Source: an uncultured Flavobacteriales bacterium
Lineage (GTDB): Bacteria > Bacteroidota > Bacteroidia > Flavobacteriales_C > GCA-002722245
Reading direction: 5' to 3'
NCBI GenBank assembly: GCA_905182585.1
Contig: CAJJCC010000031.1
Location: 1-36,100, forward strand
Length of the DNA stretch: 36,100 nt
Under the pieces are notes generated by a model. That model was not told the origin of the DNA, did not search any database, and worked only from the letters and a program-made list of their open reading frames with translations. A program made the translations under genes and the position numbers. Shown here piece by piece: positions 28,665 through 35,945 of this stretch (positions are counted from its first letter, which is position 1; every line of letters starts with the position of its first letter).

Positions 28665-29651
28665 ATGAAAGATTATATTGAAGGATTTATCAAACAGTTA
28701 GAATTAGCATTTGAAATAGGAAGTGCAGCTAAGTTTGATGTTGGAGGGAAGAGAATAAAAAATGTTCTAATTTGTGGACTTGGTGGCTCAGGTATTGGAG
28801 GTACAGTTGTTACAAAAGCCGCTTTGGTAGAAGCATCAGTTCCTGTTATAACTTGTAACGATTATCATATTCCAAATTTTGTTGATGAAAACACATTGGT
28901 AATAGCGAATTCTTACAGTGGTAATACTGAAGAGACGCTCGCTGCAGTTAAAAAGGCTCAGGCTCAAAATGCTCAGATAGCATGTGTTACTTCAGGTGGT
29001 GAATTAAAAGCTATCTGTGAAAAAAACAACTACAATCATATTGTTATACCAGGTGGTAATCCTCCAAGAACATGTATAGCTTTTTCAATTACTGAACAGT
29101 TATTTATTCTTGTGAAGTACGGGATCCTTCCAGAAACTATATTGACTGAATTAAAGTCAACTATTACGCTGCTAAAAGAAAACGATTCCGAAATGAGAAT
29201 TGAGGCAAAGACTGTTGCAAAGGCATTAGTTAATAAGCTTCCTGTTATATATTCTACAGATAAATTTGAACCAGTAAGTATTCGTTTTCGTCAGCAATTA
29301 AATGAAAACAGTAAAATGCTTTGTTGGCATCATAAATTCCCTGAATTAAATCATAATGAAATAGTTGGTTGGGCTGAAGGTAACTCAAACATAGCTGTGT
29401 TGATTTTTAGAAATTCTGATGACTTTTACAGAACTCAGGAGAGAATGGAGTTTACTAAAAAAATGGTTACTGAAAAAGGAGCTTCTGTTACTGAAGTGTA
29501 TAGCAAAGGAAAGTCATTTATTGAAAAAGCTTTCTACCTGATTTACTTAACTGATTGGGCATCTTTATATATAGCGAACATCAAAGACATTGATCCGATT
29601 GAAATAGAGGTGATAGACGCTTTAAAGAATCATTTAGCAACCGTTAATTAA
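28665..29651 (+). CDS. SIS-domain sugar-phosphate isomerase (bifunctional phosphoglucose/phosphomannose isomerase type)
   Basis: A 328-residue protein with two SIS folds. The first has CGLGGSGIGG (38-46) and SYSGNTEETLAA (83-94), the phosphosugar-binding signatures. The second half carries RFRQQLNENSKM and FPELNHNEIVGW, the pattern of archaeal-type bifunctional PGI/PMI enzymes that interconvert glucose-6-P, fructose-6-P and mannose-6-P. Mannose-6-P would feed GDP-mannose for surface glycans such as that made at 12-18 kb, but this is inference. Its TAA is followed after two bases by the GTG of lipB, showing tight coupling. Substrate specificity within SIS isomerases is not certain from sequence alone. 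Confidence 0.88.
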   Translation: MKDYIEGFIKQLELAFEIGSAAKFDVGGKRIKNVLICGLGGSGIGGTVVTKAALVEASVPVITCNDYHIPNFVDENTLVIANSYSGNTEETLAAVKKAQAQNAQIACVTSGGELKAICEKNNYNHIVIPGGNPPRTCIAFSITEQLFILVKYGILPETILTELKSTITLLKENDSEMRIEAKTVAKALVNKLPVIYSTDKFEPVSIRFRQQLNENSKMLCWHHKFPELNHNEIVGWAEGNSNIAVLIFRNSDDFYRTQERMEFTKKMVTEKGASVTEVYSKGKSFIEKAFYLIYLTDWASLYIANIKDIDPIEIEVIDALKNHLATVN

Positions 29652-29653
29652 TT

Positions 29654-30355
29654 GTGAATAAAAATGTTAAGCTAATCAATAAAGGCTTAATTGATTACAA
29701 AGAATGTTGGGACTTTCAAACTGATATTTTTGACGCTATTGTTCAGAAGAAAATATCTATCCGAAAAGGAGAAACTAAAAACGAAATTACTGATAATTTT
29801 TTGGTGTTTTGCGAGCATCCTCATGTTTATACATTAGGAAAGACTGGTGAGAAAACAAATTTATTACTAAACGAGGATCTTCTAAAAGAAAAAAAGGCTA
29901 CTTATTATCACATAAATAGAGGAGGAGATATAACTTATCATGGGCCTGGACAACTTGTTGGATATCCAATTTTTGACCTTGATAATTTCTTTACGGATAT
30001 TAATAAATATTTAAGATTACTTGAAGAAGCCGTTATTTTAACACTCCGTGACTATAATATTAAATCCGGTAGAGTAGACGGCTTGACTGGGGTTTGGATT
30101 GATGGAGATGATCCTGTTAAAGCCAGGAAAATTTGCGCTTTGGGTGTTAAGTTGTCCCGATGGGTAACAATGCATGGTTTCGCATTGAATGTAAATACAA
30201 ATCTAGATTACTTTTCTTATGTCGTTCCTTGTGGGATTGTGGATAAGGGAGTTACCTCTATAGAAAAAGAGTTAGGTACACCGCAAGATTTAAACGAAGT
30301 TCAAGAGAAATTGACACTTCATTTGTCTTTGTTATTTGGATTTAAGATTATTTAA
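29654..30355 (+). CDS. lipB: Octanoyltransferase (lipoyl synthesis)
   Basis: A 233-residue LipB that transfers octanoyl from acyl carrier protein to lipoyl domains of 2-oxoacid dehydrogenases and the glycine cleavage system. The motif RGGDITYHGPGQ spans 89-100. The catalytic pair is K159 (RKICALG) and C193 (VVPCGI), with the same 34-residue spacing as K135/C169 of E. coli LipB, and MHGFALNVN lies between them. The start is GTG 29654, two bases after the previous stop; no in-frame ATG is nearby. lipA is not in the window. The downstream hydrolase frame can extend back into the lipB 3' end, but a later start is preferred for it. Confidence 0.95.
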   Translation: MNKNVKLINKGLIDYKECWDFQTDIFDAIVQKKISIRKGETKNEITDNFLVFCEHPHVYTLGKTGEKTNLLLNEDLLKEKKATYYHINRGGDITYHGPGQLVGYPIFDLDNFFTDINKYLRLLEEAVILTLRDYNIKSGRVDGLTGVWIDGDDPVKARKICALGVKLSRWVTMHGFALNVNTNLDYFSYVVPCGIVDKGVTSIEKELGTPQDLNEVQEKLTLHLSLLFGFKII

Positions 30356-30401
30356 TTACTGCTTTAAGCAACAATTTAAAACTAGAGTACGTAGCTACTT
30401 T

Positions 30402-31565
30402 GTGAAGATCTTAAAAAAAATAGGTTTAGGCTTTCTAGTTGTTTTAATCTTAGCGAATATTGCTGTGGTTTTATCTGGGAATAATCATTTATATAAAGGG
30501 TTAGCAGATACTTACTTTCAGGGTCGTACAAAGCCATCAATTGATGATCCCGATATATTTTATGCTCGAATTCTTAAATCCAAATCTCCAAGACCTTGGG
30601 AGGAATCAAAATCAAAAAATTCTGTATCGTTATCGGATACTGTTCAGCGTATAAACAAAAGATTAGAAACAAAGGCACTGTTGATCATTCATGGTAATGA
30701 AATTATTCATGAATCATATTATGATGGCTATGATAAAAATAAAATTTCAAATTCGTTTTCTATGGCGAAAACCATCTTAAGTATTGTCACTGGGATAGCA
30801 ATTAAAGAAGGGAAGGTTTCTGTTGAAGATCGTGCTGTTGACTATTTACCGGATTTTATTCAGAAAAAGGATTCGGCACTTAAAGTAAAGCATCTTCTCA
30901 CGATGACTTCAGGTATGAATTTTAAGGAAAGCTATGGAAATCCATTTGGTTTTATGGCTAAAGCTTATTACGGAACTGATTTAAAAGCTTTAGTGAAAGG
31001 TTATGAGTTGAATAAAGAGCCAGGAGTTGAACATAAGTATTTAGGAGGTAATAATTTACTCTTAAGTTTTTTACTTGAAAAAGCCATTGGAGAAAAGGTA
31101 GGCGACTACGCGTCAAGGAATTTGTGGGAGAAACTAGGAATGGAGAACGACGCTAAATGGGTGTTAGACGACGAAGGTGGAGACGAAAAAACGTTTACTG
31201 GTGTATTTGCTACTGCAAGAGATTTCGCTAAAATTGGAAGATTATTTATGAATACTGGTTTTGAAAATGGTGAGCAAATAGTTGATAGTACATATGTTAG
31301 AGAGTCCTTAAAGCCTATTAATGTCTTAGATCATGACGGGAAATTGGCTGATTACTATGGTTATTCTTGGTGGTTTGCGTCTTATAAGGGAGAGAAAGTC
31401 TTTTATATGAGAGGAATTTTAGGTCAATATGTTATATGTGTACCGGGTAAAAATCTAATAATTACTAGGCTAGGTCAGTTTAGAGAAAACACAAAATTAA
31501 AAGATGGTGCCACTCCAGATGATATTTGGGTTTATTTAGAGGAAGGTTTCAGACTAATTGAGTAG
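30402..31565 (+). CDS. Beta-lactamase-family serine hydrolase (class C/esterase-like), membrane-anchored
   Basis: A 387-residue protein of the serine beta-lactamase/DD-peptidase superfamily. One N-terminal hydrophobic segment (about 6-25) indicates export or an inner-membrane anchor facing the periplasm. The nucleophile motif is S120-M-A-K123 in NSFSMAKTIL; a tyrosine in EHKYLGG may fill the YxN role, and MRGILGQ the KTG-like role. GV-VEDRAVDYLPDF and the HLLTMTSGMNF segment are typical of 6-aminohexanoate-dimer hydrolase/class C esterases. I use GTG 30402, giving MKILKKIGLGFLVVL; the frame is open back to TTG 30336, which would overlap lipB by 20 bases and add a charged tail before the membrane helix. 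The natural substrate is unknown. Confidence 0.85.
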   Translation: MKILKKIGLGFLVVLILANIAVVLSGNNHLYKGLADTYFQGRTKPSIDDPDIFYARILKSKSPRPWEESKSKNSVSLSDTVQRINKRLETKALLIIHGNEIIHESYYDGYDKNKISNSFSMAKTILSIVTGIAIKEGKVSVEDRAVDYLPDFIQKKDSALKVKHLLTMTSGMNFKESYGNPFGFMAKAYYGTDLKALVKGYELNKEPGVEHKYLGGNNLLLSFLLEKAIGEKVGDYASRNLWEKLGMENDAKWVLDDEGGDEKTFTGVFATARDFAKIGRLFMNTGFENGEQIVDSTYVRESLKPINVLDHDGKLADYYGYSWWFASYKGEKVFYMRGILGQYVICVPGKNLIITRLGQFRENTKLKDGATPDDIWVYLEEGFRLIE

Positions 31566-31587
31566 TTTTGTTTTCAAAACTTATTTG

Positions 31588-31995
31588 ATGAAGAAGGATA
31601 TTGAAATGCCTGAAGTTAGCGGCGTTTACGTTGCTATTGTACATGAAGATAATAATGAAGGTGTAAAAGTTTGGAATGCTTACGTTATAAACGATAAACC
31701 ATCTCCGATTGAAAACGTTTTTGTTTCATCAAAAGGCTACCTAGAAGGGAGTGATGGTGTAGGGGCGAAATCGTCTACTTTGCGTCATTTTTATAAAGTT
31801 GTTTCTGCTAAATCTTTTCAAAAAGTTGAAGCTGTAATCGAAGACGTTTTTAAATTAAACAATGAATACTTTGTTTCCTTTTATCTAGATGGTATCTTGT
31901 TTGACAAGAAATTTATATTTGCTTCTGATACAATAAGTGCTGATCGTTTAACGATAGTTCCAGTTGTTGAGCAAAAGGGTATATTGGTAAAGTAA
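31588..31995 (+). CDS. Conserved hypothetical protein (Bacteroidota, ~135 residues)
   Basis: A 135-residue soluble protein without signal peptide or membrane segment. It begins KKDIEMPEVSGVYVAIVHEDN and contains NAYVINDKPSPIENVFVSSKGY, STLRHFYKVV and LNNEYFVSFYLDGILFDKKFIF, an all-beta pattern. I recall similar short proteins as conserved but uncharacterised in Flavobacteriia; no function is known to me. ATG 31588 is preferred over TTG 31558, because the latter would overlap the hydrolase gene and the family-like sequence begins at MKKDIE. It follows the hydrolase by 22 bases and is probably the last gene of the clpX-to-here run. Its stop abuts the stop of the convergent TPR gene with no base between. 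Confidence 0.75.
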   Translation: MKKDIEMPEVSGVYVAIVHEDNNEGVKVWNAYVINDKPSPIENVFVSSKGYLEGSDGVGAKSSTLRHFYKVVSAKSFQKVEAVIEDVFKLNNEYFVSFYLDGILFDKKFIFASDTISADRLTIVPVVEQKGILVK

Positions 31996-33174
31996 TTATT
32001 TAGAGCCCATTTTGTCTAATACTCCAAAAATAGGGTGTCCAGAATCATAACAAACGCTAAAGCTGTCTCTCGCTTTTTCAACGTTATCTAAGGTTTGGTT
32101 TTTATTATTGTTTAAATCGTAAGCTTGTGCAATGTGTAAATATACATGGCCTCGGAATTCCATATCATAAAGCTCTTTTTCTAGTCTTAAGTTATAAAAG
32201 TTAATGAGTTCATTGGTGTGGTTGTTTTTAACGAAAAACTCAACGATGTCCATATTGATTGTATGCGATTTCCAGTCTAAATAAAACATGTTTTCAGCAG
32301 TAATCAAAGCCTCATTCATTCTACCTAAAGAAAGGAAGGAATTTAAAAGATAATAGTAGGTGTGGTAAGTATTCGGGATTAGTTTGTCGCAATCTAATAA
32401 TATAGAAAGAGCTTCATTGTGTCTGCCTAATTTACCTAATAATGACCCTGTCATTTGACCGGCGTCATTTTTGTAATTAATGTATTTATAGTTTTGATAA
32501 GCTTTCCAAGCATGATATAAAGCAGCTTCATTGCTGTCTCTTTCTGTATAGAGATAGGCTAAATTGTAATGAGTAGGAGCGTAATTAGAATCTAGTTTAA
32601 GAGATTTATTAAAATACTCGATAGCTTGATCACTTTGTTCGTTTAAGTTATGAAAGTAACCTAAAGCATAAAGCGAAATATAATCAGTCACTCCGTTCTT
32701 TTCAGCGACTGAATATCCATTATACATTCTTCTTAAGACTTCTTGTTTGTTTTTGATCCAATCTTTTCCATAAAGAATGAAGATGTCATAGTAATAATCA
32801 CCTTGAGCCTTCATTAATCGATAGTCTTTAGGGTATTCATTAATTAAAGAATCTAGGATTAAATTTATCTTAAAAGACTTAATAGGAATCATTTTTTGCT
32901 CAGCTATTCGCCTTTGGCTTAACAAGCTTTCGTTTTCTTTAAGATTGTTAAATGCGAATGCTTGATGTGAAATCGTTTTCGTGAAATATTTGAGACAGAG
33001 ATCAATTTTTGTTAAATTAACTTCTATTTTATTGTTTTGAGACTCGATAGATTCAATATGATTCCAAGCGCTTAAATATTGTTTGTTCTTTATTAAGCTA
33101 TCAAGCTTATGGCTTTCTTGAGAAAAAACTTGAAGACAAGAGATAAACGATATTATGTATAGTAATAACCTCAT
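31996..33174 (-). CDS. Secreted TPR-repeat protein
   Basis: A 392-residue protein with a Sec signal peptide at 1-18 (cleavage near VFSQ-ES), so it is periplasmic or outer-membrane-facing. Helical repeats follow, with the clearest TPRs at about 155-225: SLYALGYFHNLNEQSDQAIEYFNKSLKLD and APTHYNLAYLYTERDSNEAALYHAWKAY (each quoted in part). The spacing of A/G/Y/L residues suggests further TPR-like units up to about 370. TPRs mediate protein-protein contact; no partner can be named. It is divergent from the bactofilin gene with 126 bases between, and each side has a -7 box. It is convergent with the conserved hypothetical, the two TAA stops forming the palindrome TAATTA. Confidence 0.82.
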   Translation of the reverse strand: MRLLLYIISFISCLQVFSQESHKLDSLIKNKQYLSAWNHIESIESQNNKIEVNLTKIDLCLKYFTKTISHQAFAFNNLKENESLLSQRRIAEQKMIPIKSFKINLILDSLINEYPKDYRLMKAQGDYYYDIFILYGKDWIKNKQEVLRRMYNGYSVAEKNGVTDYISLYALGYFHNLNEQSDQAIEYFNKSLKLDSNYAPTHYNLAYLYTERDSNEAALYHAWKAYQNYKYINYKNDAGQMTGSLLGKLGRHNEALSILLDCDKLIPNTYHTYYYLLNSFLSLGRMNEALITAENMFYLDWKSHTINMDIVEFFVKNNHTNELINFYNLRLEKELYDMEFRGHVYLHIAQAYDLNNNKNQTLDNVEKARDSFSVCYDSGHPIFGVLDKMGSK

Positions 33175-33212
33175 GTTATAAATTTAAGAAGAACTTAATG
33201 AACTTAGCTAGG

Positions 33213-33220
33213 CAAATATA
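33213..33220 (-). promoter_or_regulatory. Candidate -7 box (TATATTTG) for the TPR gene
   Basis: An exact consensus on the minus strand (33220 to 33213), 39 bases before the ATG at 33174. No TTG at the standard -33 distance. Confidence 0.42.
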
Positions 33221-33274
33221 AGACTTGTTCAATTACCTGAAATTAGTAAAAATAATCGCTAACTATATTTTTAT

Positions 33275-33282
33275 TAAATTTG
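33275..33282 (+). promoter_or_regulatory. Candidate -7 box (TAAATTTG) for the bactofilin gene
   Basis: An exact TAnnTTTG, 18 bases before the bactofilin ATG. Confidence 0.45.
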
Positions 33283-33300
33283 AGGTAGAAAGTTATTGTT

Positions 33301-33723
33301 ATGTTTAAAAATAGTAAATCAGAAGAAATGAGTTCTCCACAAAGTTTTGATACAAATGCAATCGATAGAATTGCAGAAGGAACAACACTAGAAGGAAGTG
33401 TTAACTCAGCAAAAAGTATTAGAGTTGATGGAAAGGTTAAAGGTTCTATCGTTTGTGCTGGAAGAGTTGTAATTGGTAAGACTGGAGTTGTTGAAGGTGA
33501 AGTTGATTGTGACTCTGCTGATGTAGAAGGAACTTTAAATGCGACGATTACTGTTAGCGGTTTATTAGAGTTAAAGGCCACTGCTGTTATTAACGGAGAT
33601 TCACAAGTTGGGAAATTAAAAGTAGATCCAGGAGCTGAGATTAATGGTAAAATTGATATGGGAGGGACTTTAAAGTCTATTTCTAATAATAAAAGAGAAA
33701 CCATTGTCGAAAAAACCGCTTAA
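33301..33723 (+). CDS. Bactofilin (polymer-forming cytoskeletal protein)
   Basis: A 140-residue bactofilin. A short unstructured start is followed by the right-handed beta-helix core, with repeated short strands and glycine turns: IAEGTTLEGSVNSAKSIRVDG, KVKGSIVCAGRVVIG, GVVEGEVDCDSADVEG, then ELKATAVINGD (residues about 20-125, quoted in parts). Bactofilins polymerise without nucleotides into filaments at the inner membrane and act in cell shape, polarity or placing of envelope enzymes. Its 3' end overlaps the TTG start of atpZ by 20 bases, so the two are translated from one message. In relatives, as I recall, a bactofilin gene sits at this place, just before atpZ and the ATP synthase genes. 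Confidence 0.93.
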   Translation: MFKNSKSEEMSSPQSFDTNAIDRIAEGTTLEGSVNSAKSIRVDGKVKGSIVCAGRVVIGKTGVVEGEVDCDSADVEGTLNATITVSGLLELKATAVINGDSQVGKLKVDPGAEINGKIDMGGTLKSISNNKRETIVEKTA

Positions 33724-33913
33724 GAGCTTCTTAAAGTATTCTGGAATGGGCTTTTCAATGTTAGGTCCTATTTTAGGAGGTTACTTTTTAGGCCAGTATT
33801 TAGATGAGAAGTTCAATGTTGAATCTGGATGGAAGGCTGGACTTACGTTGTTTGGCGTTTTTGCGGGTTTGTATTTAGCTCTAAAAGATTTCATATCACC
33901 AAAGAATGATTAG
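33704..33913 (+). CDS. atpZ: AtpZ/AtpI family small membrane protein
   Basis: A 69-residue protein with two membrane helices (about 13-30 and 43-61) separated by GQYLDEKFNVESGW, the typical AtpZ hairpin. AtpZ/AtpI proteins aid assembly of the F1Fo rotor ring or act in Mg2+ or Ca2+ uptake. The start is TTG 33704, inside the bactofilin gene, because the basic MSKKPLKSFLKYSG start matches the family; the next ATG (codon 15) would cut into the first helix. It overlaps the next gene by eight bases (ATGATTAG). No F1Fo structural gene follows in this window. Confidence 0.85.
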   Translation: MSKKPLKSFLKYSGMGFSMLGPILGGYFLGQYLDEKFNVESGWKAGLTLFGVFAGLYLALKDFISPKND

Positions 33914-34283
33914 AGATATCTTAAAGTATACAATATTAGGTGGCCTTCTTTACGGGGGCCATTATTTTTTAAATGCTCTTTATCCAGAGCGCGCATTGGG
34001 TGAGAATATGATCAAGTCTCATGTTTTACTTTTTTTACTTTTTGTTCAATCGCACTTTATTGGTGATTTACTTCATAGAAAATTTGATATTTTAATAGGT
34101 CAAATATTTATGGGTTTTAGTGTTTTTAAAATGATTCTATTGGGACTTTATATCTTCTTTTTAAAGAAAACAGGAATAAACCCAATTTCAAACTCATTTA
34201 TACTAACATTCATGGGCTCTTATTTTATCTATCTGTCAATGGACGTATACCTAACACTTAAGTCACCAGCACTCAAGGATTAA
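33906..34283 (+). CDS. Small membrane protein in the AtpI position, function unknown
   Basis: A 125-residue protein with four predicted membrane helices (about 5-25, 38-58, 66-88, 97-118) and short charged loops. Sequence gives no recognisable motif. Its position directly after atpZ, with overlapping start and stop, is that of the small hydrophobic subunit I-like protein that precedes atpB in Bacteroidota ATP synthase loci, so an assembly role for Fo is a fair guess. Here it is followed by about 470 noncoding bases rather than atpB. The start ATG 33906 sits in the stop region of atpZ. Confidence 0.72.
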   Translation: MIRDILKYTILGGLLYGGHYFLNALYPERALGENMIKSHVLLFLLFVQSHFIGDLLHRKFDILIGQIFMGFSVFKMILLGLYIFFLKKTGINPISNSFILTFMGSYFIYLSMDVYLTLKSPALKD

Positions 34284-34755
34284 TGTGTGTAAAGCATTAT
34301 TCAAGAGGGTGTAAGCTGTTATAATTAAGCATACAGGTCTGTGAGCTTTGTCTCAGAATTCATTTCTATATTAACTGGGGAGATTGGGAGAGTTTTTCAG
34401 GACTATTAACTTTTTTTAATACTGAAGGCTCCTTTTGTACCTATTGTCATTAAAAATCAACTTTGTTTGAGACAGTATAGCTGTTAAATTTAAGAAATAA
34501 GCTTACTTTATTAGTTCTCATTTTAAAGTACTTTATTATTACTCTGTTAAATTCCCACCTTTTTTATCCTTTTTAAAAACGTATCAAAGAAAACAGGATA
34601 GCTTTTAGCATTCTAAAGTATATTTCATGGCATTGTCTGATATTTCAGAAAAGTCTACATGAATAAATAAATTAAGGACTTTTTATTGTTAATCTACAAT
34701 ATTACTGATTTCGTGATGTGAAAAATGAATTTGATCAGCTTATTTAATGATGAAA
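34284..34755. other. 472-base noncoding gap after the atpZ group
   Basis: No coding frame of protein-like composition was found on either strand. An imperfect inverted repeat (TCAG-TATTAA against TTAATACTGA, 34397-34425, with a 3-base bulge) lies about 115 bases in and could be a weak hairpin. Otherwise it is AT-rich sequence. No tRNA, IS end or recognisable atpB remnant is visible. Confidence 0.5.
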
Positions 34756-35304
34756 TTAAGCTACCATTTTGAATTTCTCGAAAAGATCAGACCAGTTCCA
34801 AATGTAGTTTTTTGTAGCGTCTTCAATAGATTTGATGATGATAGGATTTGGAGTATTCATTTTTTGGAAATGATATACCTGACAATCATTTAACCCATAT
34901 TTGTTAAAAAGAGCTGTAGCCATTGATTTTGGAAGGTCGTCATGACGACGGTCTAAACCAGAAATGTATTCCTCGTAATTGTTAATTTGCTCAAGTGTTA
35001 AATCGTGATCTCTACCTTCTAAACTTTCAATAAATTCATCAATAACCAAAATCCTCATTCTATTAAGTTGATTTGATTCAAAGTGAAACTTTAAGTTGTA
35101 AAGATTGGCACTAAATATAATGTATAAAAACCATTCAATTTGACTTGATTTTATTTTTGGACTTTGCTTTAATTCAGGTACTTCATTTAAAAATTCGGCT
35201 AAAGTAGGAAATGACTTCTCAGCTAGCTCATTTAAAGTGCTTACAAATACGTTTGCAACGTGTTTTTCTTTGAGCCTTTTTTTTCCGAATAATAAAAATG
35301 CCAT
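34756..35304 (-). CDS. Hypothetical protein
   Basis: A 182-residue protein that I do not recognise. It starts MAFLLFGKKRLKEKHVAN and is predominantly helical, with alternating charged and hydrophobic residues, so it is probably soluble. One moderately hydrophobic stretch lies at about 56-70 (QIEWFLYIIFSANLY), too polar for a sure membrane helix. Acidic helices follow (FIESLEGRDHDLTLEQINNYEEYISGLDRRHDD, about 89-122, given in part), and the protein ends KNYIWNWSDLFEKFKMVA. A good -7 box 22 bases upstream argues that it is a real, separately transcribed gene. Downstream is the 472-base gap; upstream is the hemerythrin-like gene on the same strand, 95 bases away. No function is proposed. Confidence 0.7.
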   Translation of the reverse strand: MAFLLFGKKRLKEKHVANVFVSTLNELAEKSFPTLAEFLNEVPELKQSPKIKSSQIEWFLYIIFSANLYNLKFHFESNQLNRMRILVIDEFIESLEGRDHDLTLEQINNYEEYISGLDRRHDDLPKSMATALFNKYGLNDCQVYHFQKMNTPNPIIIKSIEDATKNYIWNWSDLFEKFKMVA

Positions 35305-35325
35305 TTCAAGTTAATTTGAGTTAAG

Positions 35326-35333
35326 TAAATATA
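35326..35333 (-). promoter_or_regulatory. Candidate -7 box (TATATTTA) upstream of the hypothetical gene
   Basis: A one-mismatch TAnnTTTG on the minus strand (35333 to 35326), 22 bases before the ATG at 35304. Confidence 0.38.
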
Positions 35334-35399
35334 CTTGAGAGATTAATGGTAGATTCGAAATCATTACCGTTTTTATTAACTAAACAAAGTGAATTACAA

Positions 35400-35945
35400 T
35401 TATGATATTTTTAATTCCTTTTCGAGTTCACTTGCTTTTTTGAAAAGTAAATTATCTTCCAGTTCGTGATGGGCTTCTAAATCTTGATCAAATTCTTGAA
35501 GTTTGAAGTATAAAAAGTGAATTGAAGGATCGGCATCTTTATCAGCAGTGAAGTTATTTGTGATCTCTTTGATTTTTTCCATGATATCATGTGAGTCATC
35601 ATGTTCTTCTTCCATCATTTCTATTGGCCGTTCGAGATTCCCAAATGTTGCTGGTTCAATTTTGGATCCAGCAGATTTACTTTCTGCTAATTTTTTAAAG
35701 TAGGGAAACAAAACTTCTTCTTCTTTTACAAGATGAATTGCTAAATCGTCTGTAAATTCTTTGAATAAGGATTTTACTTGACTAATAACCTTTTGTTGTT
35801 TTGTAGATTCAAGTTTGTCTATTAATTTGAGAATAAGTGGATAGTTGGCTTTTAAATAAGCATGGTGAGTATTAGTTATATGATCAACTAAATCATCTAA
35901 ATTCCAAGAATTTAGCATTTCAACATATCCTTCAGACTTAATCAT
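35400..35945 (-). CDS. Hemerythrin-domain di-iron protein, RIC (YtfE/ScdA)-like
   Basis: A 181-residue four-helix protein of the RIC/hemerythrin type. Likely iron ligands are H27 or H28 (THHAYL), H71 and E75 (HLVKEE), H115 and H119 (HDDSH), and H159 or H160 and E163 (HHELED), in the order expected for a histidine/carboxylate di-iron site. RIC proteins repair iron-sulfur clusters damaged by nitric oxide or peroxide. Full-length RICs are about 220-245 residues, with an N-terminal ScdA_N domain carrying a Cys-Cys pair. That domain is absent here: the sequence starts MIKSEGYVEMLNSWNLDDL just before the hemerythrin domain and contains no cysteine at all. It could be a stand-alone RIC core or a different hemerythrin-like sensor. 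The start ATG 35945 leaves no room for more in-frame coding sequence that I can see. Confidence 0.82.
   Translation of the reverse strand: MIKSEGYVEMLNSWNLDDLVDHITNTHHAYLKANYPLILKLIDKLESTKQQKVISQVKSLFKEFTDDLAIHLVKEEEVLFPYFKKLAESKSAGSKIEPATFGNLERPIEMMEEEHDDSHDIMEKIKEITNNFTADKDADPSIHFLYFKLQEFDQDLEAHHELEDNLLFKKASELEKELKIS

Noticed and set aside
30336-30401. Upstream TTG start for the serine hydrolase
   Set aside because: It overlaps lipB by 20 bases and puts 22 polar residues before the membrane helix; GTG 30402 gives a normal exported-protein start.
31558-31587. Upstream TTG start for the 135-residue conserved hypothetical
   Set aside because: It overlaps the preceding gene; ATG 31588 matches the MKKDI-type beginning I recall for the family.
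33243-33704. 153-codon open frame on the minus strand
   Set aside because: Antisense to the clear bactofilin gene; the Ser/Thr/Pro-rich translation is what the complement of a Gly/Val/Asp-rich beta-helix gives.
34397-34425. Imperfect hairpin as terminator of the atpZ group
   Set aside because: A 3-base bulge, AT-only core, no good T-tract and more than 110 bases from the stop codon; too weak to call.
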